A DNA stretch of 62,827 bases. Origin: Actinomortierella ambigua (lineage: Eukaryota; Mortierellomycota; Mortierellomycetes; Mortierellales; Mortierellaceae). This document shows, in pieces, positions 46,637-57,646 of the stretch. How positions within the stretch are numbered: the first letter of the stretch is position 1; every line of letters begins with the position of its first letter. The position numbers were made by a program, and so were the translations under genes. The stretch covers positions 3,950 to 66,776 of the forward strand of contig JAAAJB010000120.1 of assembly GCA_016098155.1 (NCBI GenBank), given 5' to 3'. The notes under the pieces were generated by a model, which worked only from the letters and a program-made list of their open reading frames with translations, searched no databases and was not told the DNA's origin.

Positions 46637-48589
46637 TTATTTTTTAGAATACCAGAGACCAACAACAAACGCTGCCAGTGCCACAAAACCCGCACCCATC
46701 ACCATTCCCCCTGCACCACTACCGCTACCAGCGCGACGGGTCTTTGTCTTGTGGCGTCGTCGTCGTCGAGTACGATCCTCTTTCCGACTGGACGACGACG
46801 ACGACGACGACAAGGACGACGATGCTTTTTGGCTAGTAGTAATCTCTTCCGCCACCACCAGCTTTGAAGACGTCATGGATAGGATTACGTACCCAAACGT
46901 GCGCTTGATCTCCGTCCAGTAAAAGTTGTTCCAGTTGCGGCGCGTCAGGTCCTCCTCGCCAATCGGCACTCCAGCCTGCTTGACCTTGAGCACCGTCGAG
47001 CTCGTGCCTTGATCCAGTTCCATTGTCACCGTCGAGTAATGACCTAATTATCCATGATCCATGATCACATAGAGAGAGAGAGAGAGAGGGAGAGGGAGAG
47101 GGAGAAAGGGAAAGACAAGGAACGAAAAGAGAAGAGAGAGAGAGAAAAAAGGAAAACATGCGCAAAACACGAAAGTTAAAAACACAAATGGATTTTTTTT
47201 TCTTTTGCTGCGTGTATGATTTTTGCGCGTTGAAATAACGGTACGATGGTGATTAATAATGATAATGATCCGCCCCCTCCCCCCTTTCCCCACCTCATAC
47301 CGATGCCTCCCCCCTTCCTTCCTTACCTGCTGGCCAAGAGTTGATACGCCAGGACTGAACAATCTTCTTATCCTTCTCCAAGGCCTGGATCTCGCCCGTG
47401 ATAGTGCCACCGAACAGGCTAAACTTTGCGCCGACCTTGGGCTCGATCGACGCCTTGCTGCGCGACCAGACCGCGACCTTGGTCTCGTCCAGCAAGACAT
47501 TGTAGATATCCGAGGCCGGGGCCTGGAACTCGATCGTGTCCGACAAAGTGGTGGTGTTGACGGCGGGACCACCAGCAGCGCCACCACCAGAGGAGGTCGA
47601 GGTCGAGGAAGCGGACTTCATAGAAGAGGTGGAGGTGGTAGTGGTGGTGGTGGCAGCAGGCTTGGGAGTCGAGGGGCGCGAGAAATCCGAGTCGACCTGG
47701 ACATCCTTGCCGTGGGTCTGGATCAGGTCCTTGGCAAAGGCGACTAGCTTCTTGCGAAGCGCCGCGGACAGGTCAGTACGGATCAAATCGCGGATGGGCT
47801 GCTTAGTGCTGTTGTCACTGTCGATCGACACATCAAACTAGATTTTTTTGTTGTTGTTGTGGGATAGAATACGAGAAGAAAAAAAAAAAAGAGGGGAAGG
47901 GGGTCAATGGCTCTTTGTCTAGAATTGTTGATCAAAATCGAGATCTCCGTCCATAAATAGTGAAGTTCTTTTCTTACCACATAGTCATCAGCATCGGTGT
48001 CGTGGGCAACCTCGGGGATCTCAATCTTGCCAGTGACCTCTGTTCCGTTGGCGGTCTTGCCTAATCAAGTCATGAAAAGAAAAGTAAAGAAAAAAGGGCA
48101 GAAGATCAGCCAACAACGCAACAACGATAGTCCATCTTAGTGGCAAATGCCCTTGAGAACACTCCCGGGGTGAATGGTGTGTCGCCGCATCCTACCTTCA
48201 AAAGTCAGAGTGATGGCAACGTCAAAGATGGTGATAATCTTTCCCTTGCGCTGGTTGACGTCGACATCGCCCTCGACGCTGGTGACCTTCTTGGTGGTGA
48301 CGGAGTTGCCGTTCTTCTCGACCGACACATTGCTCAGATGCTCCTCAAAGTAGGTCTTGGCCCAGTTGATGCAGTTTTTGTCAACCCAGTGCCTAGTTTT
48401 TCGTTGCAAGTTTCAATGCGAAGAAGAGGTCAGTCAGTCTGTGGTAGTGTTCCCTTTGCTTCTTTTCCGATATTGCAGACAGAATCCTCGGTAGTACCAA
48501 GTGAAACAAATATCCTCCACAGCACAAAAAAAAAGGGGGGATTCTACATGTTCTTACCAGTTGTTGACATTCTTCATATCCTTGCTCAT
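46637..48589 (-). CDS. AHA1: Aha1-type activator of Hsp90 ATPase with C-terminal membrane tail
   Basis: Five exons: 48589-48558, 48392-48196, 48060-47978, 47837-47327, 47043-46637 (1230 nt, 409 aa). The N-terminal domain has the NNWHWVDKN start and VEGDVDVNQRKGKII typical of Aha1. A Ser/Thr/Gly-rich linker (about 155-200) leads to the AHSA1 domain, with TIEFQAPASDIYNVLLDE, WSRSKASIEP, SWRINSWPAGHYSTV and the closing W-NNFYWTEIKRTFGY. Canonical Aha1 ends near that point. Here about 75 further residues follow: a Ser run, an Arg/Lys-rich block and a hydrophobic segment of about 18 residues ending WYSKK, which has the look of a tail anchor. Aha1 binds Hsp90 and speeds its ATPase in the cytosol; this form may sit on a membrane. 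The extension is open without splicing, but an intron at the GTAATC after FGY cannot be excluded. Confidence 0.92.
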
Positions 48590-50409
48590 GATGACAATTG
48601 TGTTTATGATGGAAATCAGTGGAAGGAGAGAGAATGAGTGAGCGGGAGAATGCAATAGAAAGATCGGATCCGATCGAACGTCACCAGGCGCATTTGACGC
48701 GCGATTTCTATTTTTGGGGGTGGGTACTTCAGAGATGCTGACGGACTTGCAGGGGGGAGAACATCCTCTCTTTCTTTTTTGTTCTCCCTCCTTTCTTTTC
48801 TTTTCTTTTCGTTTCCACAGACACAGGTACACAAAGTTTCCCCACCACAGAACTTGTGCACAGGATAATTTACGAGCAGGGCCCTTGTCAAAACCACGAA
48901 AAAGACGCGACGATGCCCCTCCATCATCAAAACCCCATTCATGTCATATTGGATATACTTTTTCTTTATCGGGTCATGCCCCTCCTCTCTCTAACTCATC
49001 CAGCATCATCTGCGGTCAAGGCCCCTCTGTTCGTGTAATCCACTGGATGTCACATCTGAGGAACTCGCTCGTGTAAGCAAAAAGACTAGGATCGAGAACA
49101 AGGATATGAGGTGTGAGAACAAGATGAAGCATAACGATGGATAGACTGCATCATACACCCAAGAAAGAAAACAAGAATAAAGCAGAGGAAATATAACAGG
49201 ACGGTGCAGGTATCTCTCTTAGAAAACTATCATTGGCTCACCCATGTCCACTTACATTGTCCCTTTTAGCGGTACTTTTTCGTGGCTTTCATCTCTATAT
49301 GTATCGCTGAGGCACAAGCTTGGAAGTTATGTAGTAGCCTAGTCTAATAGTCTTGAGGCTTCAACGTAACAATGAATGACCAACTTTCTTGTATATTCTG
49401 CTATTTTAGCATGCATAAGGAAAACGCCTAGAAAAATGAGAGGGGAGGGGATGGTGTGGAAAAGGCAGGAGACGGCACTGCTGAGTCAGGGAGAGGTTGA
49501 GATGAATACAATACCTGTTTTGCCGTTTTTTTTTTACTCGCCAGCGTGTTACCACTTCATTCTTCGGCATCCCTCACTGTCTGTGTCCCCTAGATTTCTT
49601 AGCACTTGTCCTGTTGCAAAAAAAAAAAAATGCTCTCTCTCTTTCTCTATCTCAGTCCCTCTCTCAGTCTCCTACCATCCTGGCCAGATACACCAAGGGA
49701 CTAGCTGGATTTCGTTCTTGATACGTCTCTCTCTGCGTATGTGCAAAAAAAAAAAAAAAAAAAAAAGTGTAATCCATCTCTTTTCCGTGTTTCTATCCTG
49801 CCTAATGCCCAACTTCCAACGTGGACGATCTAGTCACCGGCTTTTCACTCAAACACTCGTACCTTCATAAACTTGCCAGAAGTGAGATGATCTAGAGGTG
49901 CAGGGTAGCGAGAGAGCGGGGAGCACCACTCCAGCCAGCGTGGTTGTGCCATGATCGAGGTGCGAAAGGTGGGCATGTGAAGACATACCCGCTCTATCGG
50001 AGGTGGTGGGTTGGGGATGGGGCCAATTTGGTGTAGAGAAGCAAAAGAACTATTGAGGAAGTGCAACACTGTCACCGACAAATCCAGGGGAAGGGAGATA
50101 CTAAAGGGAAAGGGGCAGGAAAGAATCACAGGCACGGGCGACATTGGTGCCTCTTTCAGTCTGGGTATGTTGAGGCATAGCTTCAGCCTTTGGACACAGT
50201 GCTGTGTGTGTACCAATACTGCGGTATCTCGCGTTCCATGAGACTCCATCAAGAAGGAAAAAGGGGAAGAGGAGGACGCTCATTTTGAGGCCCATGTCTT
50301 CGCTCCGGGCACATAAAAAGGTTGAAGTGGTCTCACTTCCTCGTCACTTCCTCATCCTTGATCCCCATCAATAGGCTCTTTATACACCTCAGTAACAAAA
50401 CCGCCCACC
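48590..50409. other. Intergenic between divergent Aha1 and secreted-protein genes
   Basis: About 1.8 kb with promoters at both ends. A and T runs occur at 49619-49630 and 49745-49766. A minus-strand frame at 49845-50252 has no recognisable motif and I do not call it a gene. Confidence 0.45.
50313..50320 (+). promoter_or_regulatory. TATA-like element of the CFEM-like gene
   Basis: ATAAAAAG about 90 bases upstream of the start codon, within the usual distance for a TATA box. Confidence 0.4.
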
Positions 50410-50724
50410 ATGATTTTCAACTGCCACAAGACCCTGTTTGCTTTCGCAGCTGCGGTGTCCATCTCCGTCATGGCCCCTTTGATCCTAGCATCTCCGGCAC
50501 CAGCGTGGGCCCTACATAAGCGAGAGACCTGCAAGAAAGACGCTGCCACAGCTTGTGCGTCTACATCCAAAGGCATTATCGCTGGCTGCAAATACGCAGA
50601 CTGCATCTGCCCGGAGGCCATAAAGCTTGCCAAATGCTACATCGATAATTTCTGCGACAAGGGGAGCGAGCTCGAAGACGCCTACAAGAATGATACCAGC
50701 ACCTACAGTTTATGTTACAAGTAA
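50410..50724 (+). CDS. Small secreted cysteine-rich protein, CFEM-like
   Basis: 104 residues in one exon, with a clear signal peptide (basic start, hydrophobic core to about residue 28, Ala-rich cleavage region) and a Lys-Arg pair at 37-38 that could be a Kex2 processing site. The mature part has eight cysteines at 41, 49, 60, 65, 67, 76, 82 and 102, with Asp64 directly before Cys65. Order and spacing are close to the fungal CFEM domain (eight Cys with a central Asp...CxC block), although the gap between the first two Cys is longer and the Asp sits nearer the fourth Cys than usual. CFEM proteins bind haem, anchor in the wall or act as effectors. No GPI-anchor tail is present, so it is probably released. 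It stands next to other small secreted proteins. Confidence 0.75.
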   Translation: MIFNCHKTLFAFAAAVSISVMAPLILASPAPAWALHKRETCKKDAATACASTSKGIIAGCKYADCICPEAIKLAKCYIDNFCDKGSELEDAYKNDTSTYSLCYK

Positions 50725-50959
50725 AACCCACTTTCCGTTGAAACCTCCCTGCGGGAGAGGGGGGGGGGTGGTTGTGATGGAGGGCGCAACATGGTCAGCA
50801 GTAGCGTTCACGGTGTCTTTTTGTCTCTAACAGGTACTGGTCCATTTTTTTTTTACGCGAACCTCCTCTCCCTCTCTCTCACGCACAAGCCCCTCAACGC
50901 GGCCATGAATCCATTTGGATCTTCGAGATATTCTTTGATTTCATTATCATCATCGTCAT

Positions 50960-52790
50960 CTATTTTTCCTTGGCAGTTTTTGAAAATAAAGCCTCGGTTT
51001 TCCTTCTCGTTTCATGGCGTTTTTCTTTTTTGTCGTCTAGCACCACTAGACTTGAAGCAAGCTTCGATTGCCATCCCCCAGGCGGCACATTTGCATTAAA
51101 AGACCTGCTACAGAGGAGGAGATGATGAAGAGGAGGAGGAGATAGAGTTGCAGGACGCAAGGGGAAGGAATGCTCCTCAGCAGGAAATCCGTATCCGATG
51201 CTATTGATGGCAAATGGTCCACAGCTCCGTAGCAGTGCCCCGAGCGATTCGTTCGAGAGAAGCCACCCGTGACCCTCACCTGATGTCAAGGCGAGTCTCT
51301 TCAGTGTCGTCGACAGCGGTGCTGAAGATGAAGATCTCTCGGTTGTCATCTCCCCACATTCGTCAATATCGGCCAATAGGGTAAAGTCGACGAGGTCGAG
51401 TCGTCGGATGGCACCAGGAATGCTCAACTCCAGCACCTCGAGCTGTGGACAGTGTCTCAGCCACTGGAAGCGAAAGTGTAGAGCAGGGTCGCCATATAAC
51501 AAGACCGTTCGCAGCGATGGCATGGTCCAATTCCATGTCCACAGATGACTGTTGGGGTAAGGAATATTCAAGGCGCGTTGCGACCGCAGAGGCATATCAC
51601 GAGGTTCGCCCGTGGTGACCGAAGAGATGGAGTAAGTGAATTTCGCTTCCAGCGCCAGACCACCGACCACAAGAGATTCCAAGTTAGGCATCCAGAGAAA
51701 CGACGAAGGATCAAAAGTAATTGACTGAGGGCCTGAAAGATGGAGCTTCCTCAGATGGGTGAGGCGTGTCCACGGTTCTGTGACGAAGTACTCTCTGATC
51801 AAGGTTGGTGCAGTAATCATTTTCGCAGGTACATGGGATGCGAGCTGCAGACTGAGGAGAAGTGGGATTCGATTCCATACTCCTGGAGGGAGGGTGATAA
51901 TATCCGTGCCGCAACGCAATTCGAGCTGGCGAAGATTTGGGAGGCTCCAGATGGTGCCACTGGTGTGGATCGGAGAAGACTGATAACCAAAAAAAAAAAA
52001 TGCCCTCCTGAGCGAAGGATCGAATGCGTACATGGCGTTGTCCAATGCTTTGTAGTCGCGGCCGATCACTTTCAAGTCTCGAAGACGGATGATAGGTTGA
52101 TGAATGGGATCGCTAAAGGATGTTGATCCTGGCAGAATCAGTGGTGTTGCTGTTGTCGTTGCTGTTGTTCTCGAGCTGCCTCGTACTTGCGCCTTGCGTC
52201 AGCCCACCAAGAAAGATCGATACTGTCAATGTAGTTATCCTTCAAGACCTTCAAGTTGCGACATCGCCGGACGTATCTGTCGGACGAAATTTTTGTTGGG
52301 AGGCGGTTGCAAGCGATTTGTTCCACATGGGAAAAATCCACATCCGCTAGATGGCGAGGTGAGGGCGGTCGCCAAACCTTTTCGGGATCCAAGAGCACCG
52401 GTCGAGTCAATGGTGGGAGCAGCGTCTCCAGCGTCTCCAATAACACTCCTCCTCCTGCTAAGGGACCCGATGTCTAATCTCATCCAAATGTCCTGGAGTT
52501 GATCTGGGCCATGGCTAGCTTGCATCCTTCGCACAAAGTAGACAATGTTGTCTCGCCATTTACGGCCTGATGAGATTTCACGCACACTATAGAGCTCAAG
52601 GATCTGAAGGCTCGACAGCTGGTTTGTGTACTGTAGCAGATGCCCGATATGCCGCCACGGATAATGGATTCGCCTGAAATGAGAGATGAATGCAATCCAG
52701 TTTAGAAGTGGTCCTCCCTTTTTTTTTGAGTTCAGAATTCTTGAAAGATCAGCAGGATGTCGCAAACAGAGTGGACGAATGCCCTCTGTG
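50960..52790 (-). pseudogene. Leucine-rich-repeat (F-box/LRR-like) gene with two frameshifts
   Basis: Protein-like leucine-rich sequence continues through three frames: about 52790-52465 (SSLQILELYSVREI...), about 52450-52138 (RNLKVLKDNYIDSIDLSWW...) and about 52130-50960 (LPNLRQLELRC, LTHLRKLHLSG, MPNLESLVVGG, LRTVLLYGDP, LEVLELSIPG). The first shift falls in a GAG run, the second in a CAA/CAG run coding Gln. Spacing of these repeats is that of fungal F-box/LRR proteins, which present substrates to SCF ubiquitin ligases, but I cannot see an F-box; the 5' end lies between 52790 and 52919. Either the gene has decayed or the assembly has indel errors in simple repeats. The intact repeats between the shifts fit recent damage or sequencing error. 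The C-terminal 60 residues are uncertain and may include an intron. Confidence 0.65.
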
Positions 52791-52919
52791 ATACAAAAAA
52801 GTAAGAAGAATGGTCATTCCAAAGGGGGACAAGGTAGACAAAGGTATTATAGTCAATCTAGGGTAAAAAAGATTACGCGAAAAAAGTAAAGAAACGGTAA
52901 AGGCGACAATGCCATGTTA

Positions 52920-53944
52920 CTAGTTATAGGCACACGACGCGGCCAAGGCCTGCTCTTGACGAGTGCCATCAATAGGTGCGATGCAGTAGTGCTCTGCCTG
53001 CGCCGGCGTGCACCACTCCACATGGCGCCACTCGGCGACCTCGTGATGATTCAGCTCTCGATGGCGCTCCAAGGCCCACCCCTTCATATTCGTCTGTAGG
53101 ATCTGCAACGGATCTCCATGGCCGACATAGACAATCCATTTCTCCACCTTTTCTACTTTGTCTTCCTGCTCTCCTGCTCCTGCTCCTGCTCCCATCATCC
53201 TCGTCGTCTTGCCCCACTCACCCAATACCTGTCGCTGGCGCGCCATGACCTGCTCCAGACTCTCGACGCCATGTTCCCTGTGGCCCGGATCCAGCGCGTC
53301 ATGGGCCCACACGGCCTCGTACAGAGCGGTCGACGGAGCCTGGCCTTCAAAGTCTCCAAAGAACCGTTCGACGAGACCTGAGTGTGGGATAGGAAGCCCC
53401 ATGCGGACGACTCGGTCGGAAGGACGATGGCGACTGTTGGCGGTTGTAGCAGTAGCAGCTGTAGTAGTAGTAGTAGTAGCAGTGGCAGTAGCAGCACTAG
53501 CACTAGCACCAGCAGCGGGGTACTCGGAGGAAAGGGCCCATTTGGCTTGGAGGCCCTTGAAGACAATGTCGGCAGTGTCACGGGTCCGATCAAAGGGCGA
53601 GCAGACAATATGGATCTGGAGTTGGGTATTGTCTTGGGAGTAGGCATCGATGTAGTCAGCTAGGGATGCTGCAGACTGGAGAGGGGGAAAAAATGATGGG
53701 AAGTTAGGAAAAGGTCGTAGCACAAGGAAGGAGGCATGGAGAAGAAACCAGAAACAAGAAAAAGTTGTCTTACTTCGGCTACCATGGCCTTTCCGGCAGA
53801 AGAGAGACCATAGCGCTTTTTGGTGGAGTCGTGCTGGCCATCAATGGCGCCATTGGTTGGATCAGAGATGATGCGATTTTCTTCATTCGCAATGGACCGC
53901 CCATGGCGGACCAAGACAAGGTGGTGTTTGCTTGCGGAAGACAT
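52920..53944 (-). CDS. Histidine phosphatase (phosphoglycerate-mutase-like) family protein
   Basis: Two exons: 53944-53774 and 53675-52920 (927 nt, 308 aa). The catalytic LVLVRHGRS motif is at residues 9-17 with the phosphorylated His at 14. HIVCSPFDRTRDTADI supplies the expected Arg, and VYVGHGDPLQIL holds the second catalytic His. An Ala/Thr low-complexity run coded by GCT/ACT-type triplets is inserted in the middle. The family removes phosphate from sugars or other small substrates through a phosphohistidine; the substrate here cannot be told. It is probably cytosolic, since no signal peptide is visible. It lies just upstream of the broken LRR gene on the same strand. Confidence 0.9.
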
Positions 53945-54212
53945 CCTCGCTATCAGGGGGCAGAACTAATGGGACTATGGAAAATCCGAAGGGATATATG
54001 CAAAGGGAAAAGGTGAAAAAAAGTTGCTGCTCACTCAAGGACTCCAGCAAGGACAATCACTTCTCTTTCACAGCCACTTGCATAGTGGGGAATTTTTAAT
54101 CTAAGTGTATTTCAAAATTGACATACCTTTTATTCCTGTTTCTTCACATTTGGCATTTGCGTGTGAAACCTTCACCCCTGCCTGGTATGAGAAAATATGA
54201 GCAACAGGGAGA
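53945..54212. other. Promoter region of the phosphatase gene
   Basis: About 270 bases between the phosphatase start and the left border of the tandem duplication. No gene. Confidence 0.4.
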
Positions 54213-54480
54213 GGATACTCGGAGGCGAGTGTGAAGCATTGATGTGCCAGTGAGGACTTTCTACACACTCTCCAGAAACAGCCCTGCTTGTGAGTGAAAA
54301 TTGATAGACTCTAGGGGATTCTAGCTACAAACGACGAATCAATGCATTCACTCTACCTCTTCTCCACAACAAAAAGAATATGGGGCTTCCGCCTCAGTAA
54401 ATGTTTTATTCTCTTGTCAAAAGTTACGTTCATTCTTGGTCGAAGATATACATGTATCAACATCCAGGGCACAATCCCCC

Positions 54481-54810
54481 CTACATGCATATCCCCTGGT
54501 CATAGTCGCAGATCTCACTACAGCATTGATCAGAACTATTGCAAGGTTCGTGCATTTTACGGCAAGTGGATTCGCGGAGTGACGCTTGACGACTACGGCC
54601 ACGATGGAGCCAGTGAGCGAAGGATCCTTGGCGAGCATCTACGCCACTAACGCAGAGCAGATAGTACTGACGAGGGTAACCCATATCCATGCAGATTTCG
54701 GGCTCGTTCTCAGCATGGGTGCCGGGCGGGCAATTGTTGGCATGGCGGACACAGTTGCTGAAGGCAACTGAGGCAATGGAAGCCAGGAGGGTGAGTTTTG
54801 TCAGGTGCAT
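54481..54810 (-). CDS. Secreted knottin-like (inhibitor cystine knot) peptide precursor, copy A
   Basis: 109 residues in one exon. Signal peptide about residues 1-18, with cleavage before Asn-Cys. An N-terminal region has cysteines at 20, 27, 40 and 53. An Arg-rich linker (about 66-80) could be a processing site. The C-terminal 27 residues have cysteines at 83, 90, 96, 97, 101 and 108: Cys-x6-Cys-x5-Cys-Cys-x3-Cys-x6-Cys, the classic knottin layout. Proteins with this fold include protease inhibitors, antimicrobial peptides and channel blockers. The role here is unknown and no target can be inferred. A TATA box lies 75-80 bases upstream. The paralogue is at 57647-57961. Cysteine layout and signal peptide are seen directly; the fold is inference. 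Confidence 0.78.
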   Translation of the reverse strand: MHLTKLTLLASIASVAFSNCVRHANNCPPGTHAENEPEICMDMGYPRQYYLLCVSGVDARQGSFAHWLHRGRSRQASLRESTCRKMHEPCNSSDQCCSEICDYDQGICM

Positions 54811-54884
54811 CGTAGAAAAGATTTGATATGCGACAGATGATGATGGAGCGTTACTAAAAAGAAAGAAAGAAAGAAAGGAACTAG

Positions 54885-54892
54885 TATTTATA
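54885..54892 (-). promoter_or_regulatory. TATA box, knottin-like gene A
   Basis: TATAAATA on the minus strand about 75 bases upstream of the ATG; conserved at the same place in copy B. A GAAA repeat (CTTT on the transcribed strand) lies between it and the start codon. Confidence 0.6.
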
Positions 54893-55079
54893 GTGTTTTC
54901 AATTGCTGCTGCTCTATTGAGAATGCGAATGATGACTTATGACGCGACAAGAAATGGCATGACGAGGGAGAGGGTCCTGAGGCAGAGGGAAGAACGCATC
55001 CACAGCGCATAACGAAGAAAGGGGTGTGGGAACGCCGAGGTGTGGATAGTAAAGGCGTGTGCCAGAGCATTGTAAGCCA

Positions 55080-55540
55080 CTATTTTACTCACAATATATC
55101 AAACACTCTATCCAGCTGTTTATGCCTTGTGCATGCGTTCTTTTCTTCTAGATACCCACAATCATACGCGTTCCCACACCCCTACTCTCTGTTTATACGC
55201 CGTGCCTATTGTCCTTTTCACGCATTTTGCCATATTTGAAACAAGTAAGTTGCGCTTTGGGCTCATATTCGGGGTGCCTCCCATATGACCTAGCCCTAAT
55301 AGGCAAACACTAATTGCGGAATAACGACTTCGAGAAGGAAACCCCTACTTTCTGTTCACGCGTTGTGCATGTTTACTTCGTCCTTGCGAGTTCTCGTAGC
55401 CCCTTTTTTCTACTCGTGCGCTATTTTCTCTGTCTCTCATTACCCCCATTTGTTCCCACAGCTCTTTTCTTCTGTGCATGTACAGTTCCTGAACCCCTTT
55501 TCCCCTATCAGACCACAGTGGTCTGTTGAGATAGCGTCCC
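55080..55540. repeat. Degenerate short tandem repeats, copy A
   Basis: Several units of about 45-80 bases sharing a core like TCTGTTTATGCGCCGTGC followed by a CT-rich tail. They lie about 300-700 bases upstream of the knottin-like start codon. Equivalent repeats occur in copy B. Confidence 0.55.
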
Positions 55541-55805
55541 TTAGGGTAGGGGAACTGGCTTGTGGTAGCAAAGCGCTCCTAGCGACCTTGCGGTTTGATC
55601 CTTCGGTTCAGCTCGTCCTATCATCCTCAAGCAGATTTTACTAAGCGTTGGGCTACTCACCTACCAAACGCCGTTCTCACTTTCTCTCTTCTTTCACGCG
55701 GACGGCTCTCTTTAGGGGTGAAGAATCACCTACATACGGAGGCATCACAAGCGATAGATTGGTATGAAAGAAAAACCACATCTGCCTTGCGTCTGACCTC
55801 TTAGC

Positions 55806-56247
55806 ATGACAGCTAACATCAACAACCAGCACCCACTTCCCCCCACCCCTCCCCCGCCCTCCATATCCACTGCTCTCCCCCCTCCCCACGCTCCTACTCT
55901 GCGACCACCCACCAAGAAGCCTATCAGAGAGTACCAAGCGATTCTCCCGGTTCCCGAATACGCACAGTACACTAAAACTTCTCCCAGCCTACGCACATCT
56001 CATCCCAACTCAGTGGTTTATCAAGGACCCCCCAAGAAAACAAGCCTGGCAGATAATCACCTTTGCCCTCCACTCAGCTATCGGCACCACCGACGGCGTT
56101 TTCTCCATCGAACAAAAAAAAAACAACAAAAACATCAAAACAGCTCTGGCCGACTTTGAGGTTCACTTTGACCAAGAAGAGGAGGACAAAGACAACAATG
56201 CTCGCCAACTCGCTCTGGCCATAACCGAGCACCATCAACGGTCATGA
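55806..56247 (+). pseudogene. Decayed proline-rich coding segment, copy A
   Basis: A plus-strand frame begins MTANINNQHPLPPTPPPP and continues through a Pro/His-rich region to KTSLAD. There a one-base insertion relative to copy B (GCAGATAATC versus GCAGATATC) shifts the frame. The continuation in the other frame is protein-like: ALHSAIGTTDGVFSIEQ, then ALADFEVHFDQEEEDKDNN, then a stop after EHHQRS near 56247. I do not recognise the family. Preservation of the same reading in copy B suggests a gene before duplication. Confidence 0.5.
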
Positions 56248-56985
56248 ATTCCTCGCACAGGAGTCTATGGCAAACCAATTGAAATGGGTCGCATCCTGGT
56301 TCACCAAGTACGATGCTTCAACACTCGACACGCTCGACTGGCTGGAGAATAGCTTTTTCTGTATGTGAAGCAATGGTATGTAAAGGGCATGTTAATGTTA
56401 ACCAAATTTGGCCAACTTTGCTGTTTCGCTTCCCTCCGATGCTTGAGTTGCTATTGGACAAAACACTTTCAAAGTCTTGTACGTGGAAGTGTTTATTGAG
56501 AAGCAAGTGAACTGCAGATGTGCAAATTGATGTGTACTTGGAAGATGAGGCTGGGGGGGATGTTCTGTGTATGCAAGGGTGCAGGGAGAGGGAGGTCTCA
56601 GGAGTATGTGTATGGTTGATTTCAAGTGGAATGTAGAAGGGTTAATGAATATTGAAGACTGAAAGCCAGGCGGTGAGGTAGGCAAGCTCGGCCTATGGCT
56701 GAGTTGGAGATAGATGTTAAAGCTGCGGCCGACTCTGAGAGACATTCTATTGCCGCACTCTAAACAAAAGACATGCGTATTGTGTGAGTACTGGTTTGCT
56801 ATCTTTCCAGCTTAACATCATTCTCGGAGTGGACATGTATGCGCAGAGTTCTTTACCTTGAATACAGTTCATCAACATTATCATCGATGTTTCTTAGGAC
56901 CACGACTCGATTCTTGGTAGCGGGAAGAGGTGACGATGAGACCTTGAGATGGTGATAGTGATGGCAGTAGTGGTAGTGGTGAGAA

Positions 56986-57380
56986 GTCTGTTGGCAAGCT
57001 CTCCCTTTATGACGCCAATGGTTGCAAGATCATCAGAAAGTGTATTCGCAACCCCACTTTCTTCCCGGCAGCTAAGAATGGAAAGCCTCTCTTCAAGAGC
57101 TAGTGGTTTCATGTACCCAGCGCGAGATTCAGCTACAGCAACTTATCTTTTTACGCTCCTTCTCTATCGCTGTTTTATCTGTTTTGATGTCTTTCGCAAC
57201 ACAAATGTCGAGCAATGACTCTTTTTCGCGCTTGTGACCATATGTTTGTGCCAAAATTATTGCTGAAATAACTATTGCGAACCACAAAACGGATGAAAAC
57301 GGCAATAATTGGCAAGGTCATTTCATCTTGAGATCATTCCCCTTGCTTGAGTCTTTCGCAAAGATCCGATAGCTCATGTG
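56986..57380. other. Spacer between the duplicated copies
   Basis: About 395 bases with no match to the equivalent position after copy B that I could see. No gene. Confidence 0.5.
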
Positions 57381-57646
57381 GGATACTCGGAGGCGAGTGT
57401 GAAGCATTGAGGTGCCAGTGAGGACTTTCTACACACCCTCCAGAAACAGCTCTGCATGTGAGTGAAAATTGATGGATTCTAGGGGAGTCTAGCTACAAAC
57501 GACGAATCAATGCCTTCGCTCTACCTCTTCTCCACAATAAAAAAATATGGGACATCTGCCGCGGTAAATTTTTTATTTCATGTCGAAAGTTACGTTCATT
57601 CTTGGTCGAAGATATAGATGTATGAAAATCCAGGGAACAATGCTCT

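Larger units (their letters stand above)
54213..56985. repeat. Tandem segmental duplication, copy A
   Basis: Starts at GGATACTCGGAGGCGAGTG and matches the block starting at 57381 over most of its length, in the same order and orientation: knottin-type gene, its promoter, degenerate repeats, the decayed proline-rich coding segment, and an end near CGATTCTTGGTAGCGGGA. Copies differ by substitutions and small indels. About 395 bases without a match separate them. Confidence 0.85.

Noticed and set aside
49845..50252. Minus-strand frame of 135 codons between Aha1 and the CFEM-like gene
   Set aside because: Reasonable composition but no motif, no signal peptide, and it overlaps the promoter side of the CFEM-like gene.
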